This document shows, piece by piece, positions 22,905-35,696 of a DNA stretch of 64,000 nt; position 1 is the stretch's first letter, and every line of letters starts with the position of its first letter. Where the stretch lies: contig JAUCBN010000026.1 of NCBI GenBank assembly GCA_035048815.1, positions 14,085,001-14,149,000 of the forward strand, in the 5' to 3' direction. Made by a program: the position numbers and the translations under genes. This DNA is from Abelmoschus esculentus (lineage: Eukaryota > Streptophyta > Magnoliopsida > Malvales > Malvaceae). The notes beneath the pieces were generated by a model. The model was not told where the DNA came from. It did no database searches and saw nothing but the letters and a program-made list of their open reading frames with translations.

Positions 22905-24999
22905 TTAACTCTGCAAGGATGGAGGTAATTAATATTTGCACCACCAAAGATATCTAACATGTCGGAATAGAAGTTATGAAATGATTAGACCAACTTAGAA
23001 ACAGCTCAATTTTTTAACATTTTCTTACCTCCGCCTGCAGTTCATCACCTTTTGATTGCTCACCTGGAATATGATTTGCAAAAAGAAAAGTATCAGTAGC
23101 AGTTGACAATGAGAGATTGGCAGGCGTGCTTATACGTCTTGAAACAGGGGATATATATATAAAATCCAATCAGATAATAAGCAAAGCATGGCAATTAAAA
23201 TTGGCATAAAAATCTATATGCATTTACTGGATCATAGATAAAAACACGTGCATAGCATTTACCTCCTTCCTCTGGCAGATCAGAGGTCCACAAAGTGAGA
23301 TTATCCCTGAGAAGCTGCATAATTAGGGTGCTATCCCTGTATGATTCTTCATTAAGGCTATCGAGCTCAGCAATAGCCTCATCAAAAGCTTGTTTAGCCA
23401 GATGGCAAGCCCTGCTCAGATGTTGCATCACACTAGATAGAAACTAGATTCTAAAGTGGAACTTATATCACTAACTTCATGCTTCATCAATAATAGAACA
23501 TTTAAATAACAAATGATGGCTGCTGAGGAAACTATTCCTGAAATTAGCACTAAATGAAGCATGGTAATCATTGTCCCCAATGAACAGAAAAATTTCAAAG
23601 AGATTCATGCATGTGGGAGTGATGGAGGGTAGAAGAGAGAGAGAGAGAGAGAGAGAGAAGGGGTCTAACCTCTCAGCAGAATTTAATATCTCATAGTAGA
23701 AAACAGAGAAGTTCAAAGCCAGGCCAAGTCTAATTGGGTGAGTTGGAGGCAAATCTGAATTCGCAGTAGTGGTGGCAGCCTACAATAAAAAAACAATTAA
23801 CTTTGTAATATGAAATCAAAATATTGGGCAGATGGGGGAAGGATAAGAAGAGAGACAAAACAAGAAAAAGAAAAAAGGTGGCTGGAGAGCTTCCCGCACC
23901 TCATAAGCCTGAAGTGACTGATCAGCAGCTTCTTTACGATCATCTGCTGCTTTAAATTCTGCCAAATATCGAAAATAATCTCCTTTCCTGTACAAAAACC
24001 ACAATAACAGATAAGGATATAAACAAAACTATTGCCTATAAAAACATATTGAGAAGATAATCCCCACATCTTATAGAAGAAAACAGTTGATTCCCCCGTT
24101 GAGGAAGATGGAATGAGGTGCTTATCAATGACCGATAGTATATCATTGCAGATCTTAGCTAGCTCATCTTCAACCCTCTGCCGGTATTCCTTTATCCTCT
24201 TCACATTTTGTTCATTACCCTTAGCTTCTTCCTTTTGTTCGATCGAAGACAATATCCTCCATGATGCCCTTCTTGCTCCAATCACATTCTTATATCCCAC
24301 AGATAACAGATTCCTTTCCTCTACAGTCAGTTCAACATCCAACTTAGCAACACTCTTCATGGCCTCAACCATTTCTGCAACAACAAAGTTTTAAAAAACT
24401 CAAAGTCAAAACAGATTTCAAATGAGCTAAAATCCAACAAATCATAAGATAAAAATGACCAAGATTCAACATCCATGTTGAACTCTCTAGCATATTGCAT
24501 GTTGTGACTACTCTTAAACAAGCAGTAACTTATAAACTAGACACATTTCAAACATAAACATTCACATGAAACTAAAATCAAGCATCTTTGTTAACCTAAC
24601 AAGTTTTAAACTTTAATAAGCCGAAATGCTAGCAACTGCTTCGGTATCAAATCCAACTTTTTTTTTTTGCTACTAAATAAGCTAATCTCGTTTTCTTTGC
24701 TATCCATCTACAGCTAAAACTAAAGCTTTACTATATCCTCTGCATTACAGGTCATAAATCTAAAACCGAAGTAAAAAGTGGGGAAAGTAAAACTACAATC
24801 TAAATCAGATAAAATTCATACATAGATAGATCATCCCAGGAAACAAAAAAGAAATGAAGTAAAATAGAAAAATATATGGAAAGGAGGTTAATTATATGAT
24901 TACAATTTTTTATTTAAAAAGAAGAAGAAGAAATGATTTACCGTCATATCTTTCAGCTTGCTCGGCGAGTCTTGCCAAGTAAACTTGTTCTCTTTCCAT
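22905..24999 (-). CDS. 14-3-3 protein, epsilon group
   Basis: Exons on the minus strand: 24999-24942, 24374-24068, 23987-23900, 23779-23670, 23411-23263, 23063-23029 and 22910-22905; they sum to 753 nt, 250 residues. Signature segments are RNLLSVGYKNVIGARRASWR (phosphopeptide-binding groove), YKMKGDYFRYLAEF, and the second family signature region NEESYRDSTLIMQLLRDNLT. 14-3-3 proteins dimerise and bind phosphoserine clients to control enzymes, H+-ATPase and transcription factors in cytosol and nucleus. Many introns and the sequence details place it in the plant epsilon group (mu/iota-like). The last coding exon is tiny (AGT TAA: one Ser and the stop) and is the least certain part. If it were skipped, the frame would read a few residues into the intron before a stop. 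Confidence 0.92.
23634..23658. repeat. (GA)n microsatellite in 14-3-3 intron 4
   Basis: An uninterrupted GA run of about 12 units lies between exons 4 and 5 of the 14-3-3 gene, close to the exon 4 donor. Confidence 0.9.
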
Positions 25000-27900
25000 G
25001 TTCGTCCCTTCTCCGCCTTTGTCTCTTTCTTTGCTCTTTAGGGTTTGCTGTTTGGGGGGAGGAGCCGAGGGTAAGGAAGGTAATAAAAGTGCCTTTTAGA
25101 AATGTTTTTAACCCGTGGATCTGGTTTGATGGGGGGAAGCTTAATCAACGGTCCAGATTTAGTTCTCAGAGGAGGACTTCGAAGAAAAAAAGTTGGAATA
25201 TTTGGTGCGGGCGGAACGAGTGCATCCGGTCTGAGGGACGCAGTAGATTTCTCGTATTTAATAATTTTGAGTAAATTACACAATAATTGTTTAATTATAA
25301 AATTATTATTAATATAATTATTATATTTTTAATTTTAATAGATATACTATTAAATTATTTAATTGATTTTAATCAAACTATCAATTCATTGTTAAAAGTA
25401 ACAAAGAGACTGATATGGTATTAAATAAATTAATATAATTACACAATTGAATTTTATTATTAACGTAATTTATTAATTTGACTATATATATAATAAAATA
25501 AATTAATTATGTTTATGTGAATTGTGAATCATGTCTAATATCATTTGTTTAAGCGATGTATGATAGTACTCGTGTTTATGACATGACATTTTATTTTATT
25601 GTAGTACACTTTTTTATGTTTTGCAAGCATGGTTTAGTGGAAGAATATAACTTGATTTTGTTAGCTCAACGTTTAAAATCGTTATTTTCATCTTCATATT
25701 TGTAGGTGGCTTATATCTTAAAAAACACCGCCAATCTATAGATTTTAGTATCGATTTATATAAAAATACAATATTTGATATAGTGAAACATATATTCATA
25801 GAATTCTATTTATATTATTAATTTATTACGACTCTTATTTTTAAATCGATTTATATAAATCAAATACTTTAATTGCTTGTTTTAAATTTGAAACTTTTAA
25901 ATAATATTTTGAAATACTTTTATGTTTTAAATATTTATATATTTGATGGATTTTGATGAAAGATTTATTTTATTAGTTGGGCTTTGGAAATAAAAAAGTT
26001 AATCGGAAATTGTTCAGGTTTGAGGTTTAAATGTAGTATCTGGCCGAAGGTGTTATAATTTTAAAAAAAACTTAGAATTTAAATACAAGTTTAATATAGT
26101 AAAAAATATCTTATAAATTTGTTTTTCTAATAATTTTTTTTTAAATTGAACTAGATTTAACAGAATCAAAATATGAACTAAAATATAAATAATTTATAAG
26201 TTAAATTTTAAGTTAAAAATTTGTTTTTCATGTACGTTTTGACTCATTAATTCCAATTATACTTAATGATAAATTCTTTTTAAAATTAAATTTTAAATAG
26301 AGTGTTAATTGCATAAATAAGTATTTTATGGGCCATTTTAAAAACATTCATAAAGTACAAAGCTCAGTTTTTCAAAAAGTATTTGGAATTAAACTTTTCT
26401 TTATGAAACCAATATCATCATTAATGTATAGACCAAATTTTATGTTAATCTGAGTTAAAATAAGTTATTAATTTTAATTATAAAATTAATGATTAAAACG
26501 TAAAGTTTACGAATATAAAATATCGTATTAAATTATAAAATAAAAATAAATAGAGGTTAATTATAAATTATATAAAATTTGAGGATTAAACTAAATTAAA
26601 TTATAGTAAAAATGTTAGATAAAATTATAAAAATTAAAATTAAATATGGATTAATTTTAGATTAAATAAATGTTTTAGAGATTAAAATAAATAATATATT
26701 ATTATATTATTTAAAATTATTTCGATTAATTCGGTCGATTAATTTTTTGTAACTTCGGTTAACGGTTATTTTTTAAATTCAGTTATCGGTTAATTTTGTT
26801 CGAAATTGATTAATTAACCGAATTAACCAAAATTATTATATATTAAATATTATATATATATATTTATTTATTTATAGTCATTTAACTTTTAAAAAATTAT
26901 AAAATATTTATTAAATTTTTTATATTATAAAATGGTTACAAGATTTTATATTAAATTAGTATAAAATAAAAGTTAGTGACTAAAAAATTATTTTAGTACA
27001 ATTTAGTGACGTATTATGTAATTTAACCAAAATTTATAATAATTTTTGATTAATTTGATTAAAGGTAATTCGGTTCGGTTAACGGTTAAGATTTTAAAAA
27101 TGTTTTTTTTTTCTTTTTACTTTTTATCCCTTAAATTTTCCTTATACTTTTCATCCCATCCTACCAAGCTTAATGAAAGTATTATTCTAAAGAAAGAAAT
27201 AACATGTTTGTGTTAAAAAAATCTACCTAAATTGATTAAAATATGCATATTACAAAAAATAAGGAACAAGTAAATTTTGTTAGATACCACTTATATGTAT
27301 GTGTTTTTCTTGAACATTAATTCTTGTCTCAGACTCAAATGGTTTCTCTCTGCCAAGACATCCACCAACAAATATAAACAACACAGAACATCATTTAATT
27401 TCGGACATTCCAGCCATTGAAGATTATAATTCTGAGTCCAGGACAAGAATGCTCAACGCTCAAAGACAACGGCAATATGCCACTGCATTAGATACAAGAG
27501 CAGACCCCACCCCATCACTGCATTTTCACTTCAATGCAATAAGAAAACTGAATCACATCACATGCATTCATTTCTGAAATTTAATGATCTGATATATGCT
27601 TTCTGTATAGACAAAACTGCAGCGGACAGAACATATATTCTGATGAAAAACATTATTCACCATGGGTTTCCTAACATGCAATGTAGTGAAGGGTATCGTA
27701 GAGACACATAAATGAAGGGAAAAACACATCATATATGACACACAGTTGAGGAAGTTGTCTTTTTTTAATCTATAATGCACAGCTAGTAGCACATGCTTAT
27801 TCTGTAAATCATCTTTCACAATCTTAATCATGTGGTTGTATATTTATAATGAGACATAAACATGGGAATTTAAAATCTGAATCTATAGTTTCTCACTTGC

Positions 27901-28118
27901 AATGATGCCTCGATCTAGTAATTACAAGGCCCTATGTTTGCCTTACGGCTCCATAGGAGTTGTCGTTGGTCTCATCAACATTCGTTCGGTTTCTTCTTTC
28001 GGTTCAAAACATATGGTGTATCCCCTTCCATAGTGGAGCTTTAAGAATGACTAGTTAACATGCACATAATGAGTTTGAGTTCGAAGACATGAACTTGGGC
28101 TGTTTTGAGAAGTTGTTC
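25000..28118. other. 14-3-3 promoter side and spacer to the PMT gene
   Basis: 25000-25285 is the 14-3-3 leader and proximal promoter (mixed composition). After it comes AT-rich spacer. A degenerate CGGTTAACGGTTA / TTAACCGAATTAACC motif cluster at about 26700-27090 looks like another diverged non-autonomous element, with no clean ends. 27300-28118 has mixed composition and probably includes the PMT 3' UTR next to 28118. No frame here has recognisable similarity. Confidence 0.4.
26700..27090. repeat. Degenerate CGGTTAACGG repeat cluster
   Basis: Repeated short motifs: AATTCGGTCGATTAATT, CGGTTAACGGTTA, TTATCGGTTAATT, TTAATTAACCGAATTAACC, and at the far end TTCGGTTCGGTTAACGG. They are placed at both ends of an AT-rich middle, as in the other repeat-filled elements. 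Boundaries and target duplication were not found. Confidence 0.4.
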
Positions 28119-31100
28119 TCAAATTGCTTGCCTCTTAAAGAAAGGTTTCTGACAGACAAGGAGTCTCTCGTCGCTGTTACTTTCAATTTCTACAACTCTG
28201 GCGTCCCACTTCAACCGTGTTGTTAGAGCTCTGGCTGATCCAATGAGAGGAGCAGTGTCCCGGATTATCACCCAACCCTGCACCAACCATCGAATGCATC
28301 ATTTATTAGAACATAGCATTAGAAGACAATACAATTGGTACCATTTGAAAGGTCTACCGATTCGATAGAATGGGTTTAGGATGTACGATTTTTAAACAAC
28401 TAATTCGCTCTCTAACACTCTTTGGATGGCACAAAATCAAGCATTTAGATTTCTTGGGGAAAAAGTTCTACAATATTAGCATAGTTCTCATTGGCATATA
28501 GTAAGAAATATACTAAACTTGTGTTTCTAAGATCCGTCCAAAAAAACTAGATTTCATTAAATATAAAAAAACAGCAAACATCCCTAACAATCTTTAGATT
28601 ATCTTTATGCAGCATTACTAACTAATTGATAGATTGGTTCTAGTACCTCGGGACGAAGCAACCGGTCTATCTCAGTGAATAGATCAAGCATGGTGCATCT
28701 TCTATGTTTACTGGTCTCAAGGGATAGAAGTCCTTCTGCATGAACCATATCATAAGTTCTAGGATATGTTGGAAATGCATCACACCTGAAAGTGATACAG
28801 ATGGATCATCAGACAAATAATACCACAAAAAAGGGAGAGCCATATGTTGTTCATGAAAGCTTTAATGGCAACCATATCACATCTTTAAAAGTAAGAGCGG
28901 TTTATCAACTTTGAAACAAAGCAACATGATGTCCTAACTTCATTCAAGTTTTCAGTAAAGACAACCAAAGCATGTTAGAGAAGTAAAATTTTAAGTTTCT
29001 GAAATCATATTATTTGGCAACTGGGAATTACTACAACGATATATTACGACAACACAGCAAAATGATAAAAAAAAGTTTAGAGAAGAGAATCACCAATCAT
29101 GTAGTACACCAATATAGCCCCTGTCAAGAATGAGGGGAAGGTAATTGGGCCCACTTGTTGGGACTACGTTCATAACCCAAACAGACTTCCCTGCTTCCAG
29201 TAAAGCAGCATTTAAACCGCCATAGCGAGCATTCATGTCTAGAACATTCCTGAGCATGTTATAAGGTGGAGAAGGATCCTCATCACCAGGTCTCTTTGGA
29301 TGATCTGAGAATATCAGAGGTGACAGAAGAGACCAAAAATTACGAATAGATGTTTTATAGTTTGCAGTATCCTCATTGAGTTCTTCAGAGTTTAATCCTG
29401 CCAAAATATATATAAAAAAAAATCAGCAAACAGAAATCAAAGTGAGACAAAAATTTCTTATATCATTGCCAACATTATGGAATTGTTGCTTCTAACAAAA
29501 GTATGCAATGAACATCAAATTACCATATAGAGCTAGTTCATTCTTGTTCAAGTTAGATCTAGAAGGCCAGGTTGGCCTGTCCTCAATAGGAAGCCACCGG
29601 CGGCTATGCGTGCCACCAATACAGTTCTGTAGGGGTCGATAATATGGAGATTCAATATCTTGCCCTTTGCTACAGATAGGAGGACCGGAACCAGGCTTCC
29701 TGGACATAAATGATTAACTTATTAGGACTTCCAATCATTAATACATTTCATTTTTTAATAAAATGAAAGTAAATCAAGAAAACTTCCTTACCGGGAATTG
29801 TAACAATTCTTTTTACTGGTCTTTTTCCACAGAACAGTTTCATCTTGTTGAGACATCAATTCCCAGCAGAGATTTTCCGCAAAATCACGAACAAAGTTCC
29901 ACCTTTTCTGCTTCTCTTTGTTACGAAGGAAACTCTGAACATTGGTAAGAGGTGAAGTCCACACAAAGTATCCACCAGGCTTTAGAACTCTATCGATTTC
30001 AATCAAGAAAATACCATCTGTAACACACATGTAGCAAAAAAGATTATTTACTAAAAGCTCAAACACAATAATCTAGGCATAAGTCACATATAGGTTAATG
30101 TGGTCAAAAAACAATATTCACAAATATAAGAGTTGGTAAAAGAATGGCCAATTTGTAGAACTTTCAACAAAAAGCATCAGTCAAAACAAACCTTTGGCTA
30201 TGAGTTATATAAGAACAAGTAACGAGTTTGTTATGCTAAACATTTTAGACCTATGTTTTTATCCCAACAGAAATTGCATCTATCAAAATAAGAAATTATA
30301 GTAGGGGGAAGGCGATGAAAACATGGGGGAAAGAAGCAGCAAATTCTATATGAACAAAGTTTACACTGTTAGCTGATGATACCTTTTTTATCCCAGTCAA
30401 TGCCGCAGCGTGCACAATGCAGCATATCAAATGAGAGAGATGGATATGGTAGTTGTTTCAAATTGAAAGAACCAATCATTGCAGGAAGTCCCCTTTCTAG
30501 AGTGAGTTGGACTTGACTCCCCGATGACTCATAGTTTGCAATGCACATGGTTAAGAGTTGTTTGGAAAAGAGATGTGCTCCAAAGCTACCATAACCACAC
30601 CCTATATCCAAGATAGTTCTGACCTGCACCAGTAACCTTAAATTCAAACAAGGCAGGGAGACTATAAACACCAACTTCTATTTTTAATGCAAAAGAAACT
30701 AACAGAATGACGGCACTACAAAATACCAGTCTTCTTCATAATCGCTACAAAAGGTTTTAAGCTAATTTAGCATATATTGATAGAAATACAATGTGCAAAA
30801 CAAAGGTAGCAATTAAAGGTATCATTAACAATTTGCTCATGCTTAAAATAATAACTTCAAAAAATATCTCAACTGTGAATCTAAACATATATAACCTTAA
30901 TAGAATAAAGAATACAAAGAGAAAAATCCATGAATAATGGAACAGTACAAGTATGGAACCAAGGGAAATTCCAGCTTACCCCAGCTTGTATGAAATTAGA
31001 TTCATTTCTCAATCCAATCATTTCAGCAATCTGATGAGAATAGTCTTCCACACCATCAAACATAAGTGATGCTGATCGGAATGAAATCTGCTCTTCCTCT

Positions 31101-31940
31101 AGCATCATCATTCTGCAATTGTATAAATCAAGGAGTTTAATAAATAATTTTGGTAAGAAATAAAATGTGGAGTGTGGAAATGAAGACAGTTAGATGAGAA
31201 AGTTGACTTACAAAAGAAACCTCCACTCACCTTTTGGTTAAACTGCCAGAGGTAAAGACCTCTTGACCAGTAATTTTGACATTTGCAACCCAAATTACAT
31301 CTCTCCCAGTTGGCCACCTAAGAGGAATTTTATAGTTCACAGGTGGAAGAACTAAGCAACTTTGCCTTGAGCCTTGTGCGCATAATCGATCATACTCGTT
31401 ACCATCAGAATAACCCAAAGCAAGATTCTCCGAAACATTAAAGCAAGGAATGTGATTCTCGGACTCCTCAGGGCAGAATTCTATTTCTTTCAACCTTGAA
31501 GGACCAAGAGACAGCTCACCTATATCCCACAAATCAGAAACAAGTTGCTCTTGCAGTCTCCTATAGCCATGGAATATATGACCTCTAGATGATGTTGAAA
31601 TGGAGAGTGTCCACCAAAATGATCCAGTAAGGGCAAGAATCACAATCACAACTAAACTTAACTTCAAAAATAGCAGCGTCAACTTATGCCGGCTTCTTGG
31701 AGATCCGATACTGAAGGAATCGGATGCGAAACCATTCTCAGTGGTTCCATATTTAGAAGGGGAATTATCTGGACAAAAGAACCAACAAGGAAACCTGAGG
31801 GATAAATAGCCAGGATCAGAAGAGCGATTTCTATCCAAAGATTCCTTCTCAGCTTTATCTTTCACTTGAGAGTCCCACAAATCATTGTTGTTGCCCGAGT
31901 TCCGTGTTCCAGATACACCTCGAAGCAGAGGCCGGGACAT
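28119..31940 (-). CDS. Probable pectin methyltransferase, PMT4/PMT5 (QUASIMODO2-like)
   Basis: Eight coding exons on the minus strand: 31940-31231, 31112-30980, 30623-30383, 30017-29792, 29699-29524, 29397-29094, 28785-28647 and 28277-28119; 2088 nt, 695 residues. Residues 1-87 are a hydrophilic N-tail, 88-113 one membrane segment (FLKLSLVVIVILALTGSFWW), then a lumenal domain. This is the type II topology of Golgi DUF248 proteins. The first SAM-binding motif ILDIGCGYGSFGAHL is at about 285-299; DRVLKPGGYFVWTSP, NVLDMNARYGG and a C-terminal YDMVHAEGLL follow. The related QUA2/QUA3 act in homogalacturonan methylesterification and wall adhesion. The extended N-tail (MSRPLLRGVSG) is typical of dicot PMT5-type proteins. 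The start follows a leader-intron acceptor 10 bases upstream; an in-frame ATG further upstream lies in that intron and is not used. Confidence 0.93.
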
Positions 31941-32830
31941 TGTTATAACCTGAATCCCCACAGCGTTGGCCAGAAGGGGGAAAACATGTAAACATCCAAG
32001 AAACAACTCAGTAAAATTGTTAAAGTAGATAGAAGTAATCAATATGCTACTTAAATCCACTCTCTGAAACAAGCTAAGCCTGTAATATTCCACCCAAAAA
32101 GGTTAAATCTCAATATAGGCAACCCTTGATTTAGCTAAGGCAAAGAAACTCTGCACTGAAATAAGATCAAATGGCATGTTTTCCCAATTTTAAGATACTA
32201 GCTTCATAAACCCTGCTGAAAGTGAACCTATTAGGAAAGCAAATTTTAAACCGTGAAAGGAAGATGATGAATCAGACCGAAACAGCTTAAGGGGAAATTT
32301 TTAAAAGGGAAAATTTTAAGATTCGAAGGAAACAAAGGAAAGGAAAGTAGATACATTTCTTTACAACAAACTTTGAGTAAGTTTCACCACCAATGAAGGG
32401 TAAACTCATTTTCATTCAAAATCACTTCTTTCCCAAGAAAATTCACTTCTCTTTGCTACCCAATACGAAAATGCAATGGCAATTAGCAACCCAGATTAAA
32501 ACGAGGAAACCCCATCTTCGATCAATCATTTGAAAATCGAATCTAACAAAACCAGAAACAGATAGAAAACACACACGCTGGAGGAAAAATTCAACAAAAA
32601 CAAAAGGGAAACAGCACCTTGTTTGTAGGAGAAGAACTGCGAATGGAAGATAGCTCAAAACCAGCCTTAAAATAAGCGAGATTTCATCAAAATATGATCC
32701 AAGAAGAAATTTGGTTTTGTTTGAAGTAGAGAAACCTCTCTTTTGCGATAGTGCAAGGGAGTAGGCGGTTTCTGTATCGACCCAATCACGACACAGCTCG
32801 TGAAAATTGAACAGAAAGCTAAGCAAAACC
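31941..32830 (-). other. 5' leader and leader intron of the PMT gene
   Basis: A likely leader intron runs 32617-31950 (donor AAG|GTGCTG, acceptor ATTCAG|GTTATAACAATG), so the leader exon lies at about 32618-32830. The frames of 288 and 129 codons that extend into this region are products of intron and leader sequence. Promoter upstream, not resolved. Confidence 0.55.
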
Positions 32831-33689
32831 AAGGGTATGAATTAAACTACATGAAAAGGCAAATTTACGTATATATGTCAGCTGGATTCACCCCCCACCC
32901 CCAAGAATACAGTAATATTTATCTTATTAATTTAAATTTATAGTATTTATTATGATAAAAAATAAAATTAATATAATTTTTTTATTTTACTGTTAAAAAT
33001 AAATTCCTTGGCCTGGATTCATGTTACCCTTTTTGTTTTTATGTTCAGTTAAAACAGAAAAGTCACCTCCTCTCCTGTTAATCATTTCCCCATGTGTAAT
33101 GACAAGGATAGCTGTTAGCTATAGGCGTAACAAATGTTGATGAAGGGATTTTTTATATGATTATTTATTTAACGATATAATAAAGATTAATATTCGAAGA
33201 TATGGACAACGATGAGCAGAAGAATAGTAGAACAGTATTAAAAACTTGAGATTTTAATATAATTTAAGTATTAAATAAAAGATATAAAAATGATTGTAGT
33301 TTTAAAACTCGGACGAAGTAAATTTTTATTTAATTTAAATTTTAGATGAGTTAAAATAAATTTGAATTAATTAAAAATTTAATTAAAATCGATTAATCTT
33401 TTATTGATTTGATATCATTTAAACTAAAATTAAATTAGATATAAATTAATATAATCAATTTGAGATGATCTAAATCAAAACCGACTTAAATGACTTATTT
33501 ATTGACCTAAAATCTTATATTAAATATATTAATTTGAGTCTCTCTAATCTTAGACTATGTTTACCATGTCTAAATATTACAACCAAATTTTTATTAGAGT
33601 CATCGATTCATTGATTGTATAACATTGTGTTTGTGTGTATGAAAATGAATAAAATTTTTTTTGTCTTGCCTTCCTTTTATGTCTCTTTT

Positions 33690-33840
33690 GAAAATTTATT
33701 AAAAATTAAATTTTAAACCTTAACCCTTATTTTTTATATCATAAACACTAAACCCTATACCCAAAAAATACACCATATCCCTAATTCCCTAAAACCTAAC
33801 TAAAATCCTTAAACTAAAACCCTAAACCCTCTGATTTAAA
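33690..33840. repeat. Degenerate telomere-like (CCCTAAA) repeat patch
   Basis: Scattered CCCTAAA/CCTTAAC variants: ACTAAACCCTATACCC, TCCCTAATTCCCTAAAACC, AAACTAAAACCCTAAACCC. The block is related in reverse complement to 38330-38460. Confidence 0.55.
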
Positions 33841-33927
33841 GTGGAGGCATAAATGAAGGTATGTGGAAGGAGTAGACGATTTGCACCCGTATGAAACAAT
33901 CATGTACACACATTGTTTTTGTTATAA

Positions 33928-34358
33928 CAGGCGAGTAAAACTCAACTCGACTCGAAAAAATTGAATAATTTGATTCAACTCAAGGTGAAGATGCTCGACT
34001 CGTTTTGACTTGACTCAAAATTTTATAGACTCAACTCAAAAAAATTCAAATAAAGTTCAAGTTGTAAAATAAAAATTTAAATAACTCAAATAACTGAAAA
34101 TTTTTGGTAATTGAAGGTTTATTTTTAAATTTTAGATGAATCTCTCAATTTTTTATGATATATATACATTGATATATAAAAATATAAAGAATTATTACTA
34201 TATATGAAATCAAGTCATACTATAACATGATATTTATAAGAAATTAAAAACTCGACTCGAACTTAAAAATTTAAATAAAATTTAAATTATAAAATATAAT
34301 TAATCAATTCGAATAACTAAAAGATTTTTAAATCAACTTGATCAAATACTCATAACTA
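33928..34358 (+). mobile_element. Repeat element, family B, copy 2
   Basis: It begins CAGGCGAGTAAAACTCAAC and ends GATCAAATACTCATAACTA. Ends carry ACTCGACTCG motifs; the middle shares TTTTATGATATATATACATT and AAGAATTATTACTATATATG with copies 1 and 3. No clear target-site duplication. Confidence 0.6.
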
Positions 34359-34509
34359 ATTATACTCAACCAAGTTCACATCACATTGGATAAAGTGAGA
34401 GGCGAAGAGATATGCATTGGATCACTAGCCAAAGCCAGAAAATTATTGATTCTCATAAGACGTTGGGAAAGGAAAAACACCAGCAACAATCACACGCACA
34501 TGCAAAACT

Positions 34510-34725
34510 TGGGAGAAATTATATCATGGTTTTTTTTTTTATCATGTTATTTATGAGATCAATCATTAAAAATTATTTATTTCATCAATTTTTAATTTTT
34601 TAAATAGAAATTCACTTAAAAAAATATAATATAAAAAATTGATAAGACGGATAATTTATAATGGTTGATCCCATAAATACGTGGTGGGATTGACCACGAT
34701 ATAATTTATCAAAATTCAGAGACAT
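34510..34725. mobile_element. MITE family G, copy 1 (diverged)
   Basis: The left end GAGAAATTATATCATGG and the right end GACCACGATATAATTTATC are inverted relatives. The right arm (TGATCCCATAAATACGTGG, TGGGATTGACCACG) matches the copy at 40636-40863. Confidence 0.5.
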
Positions 34726-35197
34726 GTTCAGAAAAAAAAAAAAAAATATTTTTTTAACGAAAAAAAAAAGAGAGAGAAAGAGTAACTTGCGGGACCCAGT
34801 CTTCCGCGTCCGTGTGTCGGTGCTATAGTGTCGATGACGTGTCTATTCATGGATGCGCCGTCTGAGTTCATAAATTGGAACGCAATGTAGGGGATCATAT
34901 CTGTTGTTCCTTTGTTTGCTATGGCTGCGACTTGTGCGTGAGTTTGTTTTTGTCTGTTAGTGTGGCGATGGCGTCAACACGGAAATTGAACTGTTTGGCA
35001 CTCACGGGTTTCACTGCATAAAAGGACAACACTTATTTGTAACAATAAATAATAGTAACATTTTTATTTATAAAAAAATAATGATAAATTTATTTATTAT
35101 TTATTATCCATTTCACGAAAAACAGATTGACCCGATTGCTTCAATTACAATTTAATTCAAACAGTTTAATTATATAAATTGAATTCAAAATTTGAGT
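34726..35197. other. Spacer with a GC-richer island
   Basis: 34780-35010 is noticeably GC-richer than its surroundings (CTTCCGCGTCCGTGTGTCGG, GATGACGTGTC). No long frame and no known RNA are recognised. Confidence 0.35.
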
Positions 35198-35688
35198 TAG
35201 GGATATTCAAAATTATCTGATTTTAACTCGATCCGATTATTTCACTGTTTGATACAAAATATAAGTATTTTAAGGATTTTTATTTTTGTGGGCCGAAAAA
35301 CGATTCGGTAATTTTTTGGGACATAGACATAAGGTTTTTCCTTACTGAGTACCTAATCCGACAATTTTTAAATTATATTTTTTTATATTTTAAATTATAT
35401 TTTTATTTTAAATTTCTTAATATTTTTGACTCTAAAACTAAATTTAAACCCTTAAATTTTTTCTATGTTTATATTATATATTTTTAAATTTTTAATTTAA
35501 AATTTTTAATTTTTTTGTTTAAATATATAATTTTTTAAAAAAATAAATTAAAAATATCATGAACATGGTTCTCGATATCTAATTGTTTAGATATCTAAAT
35601 TTTATAGATACCTAAATAGCGTGTATGCAAATATAATAAATTTTATTAGATATCTAGATAATTCCGATACTTGATAATAAATATCCTA
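35198..35688. mobile_element. hAT-like element with GATCCGAT-type repeats
   Basis: It starts TAGGGATATTCAAAATTATC and ends GATAATAAATATCCTA. Flanking 8-mers are ATTTGAGT (35190-35197) and ATTTAAGT (35689-35696), 7 of 8 identical. The interior is AT-rich, with weak CGATCCGATT and AGATATCTA motifs near the ends. No coding frame. Confidence 0.65.
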
Positions 35689-35696
35689 ATTTAAGT

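Noticed and set aside
31941..32093. Upstream in-frame ATG extending the PMT protein by 51 residues
   Set aside because: A good acceptor (ATTCAG|GTTATAAC) lies between it and MSRPLLRG, so the extension is leader-intron sequence; family members start with MSRPL-like residues.
32443..32832. Minus-strand frame of 129 codons
   Set aside because: It covers the probable leader exon and leader intron of the PMT gene; no protein similarity is recognised.
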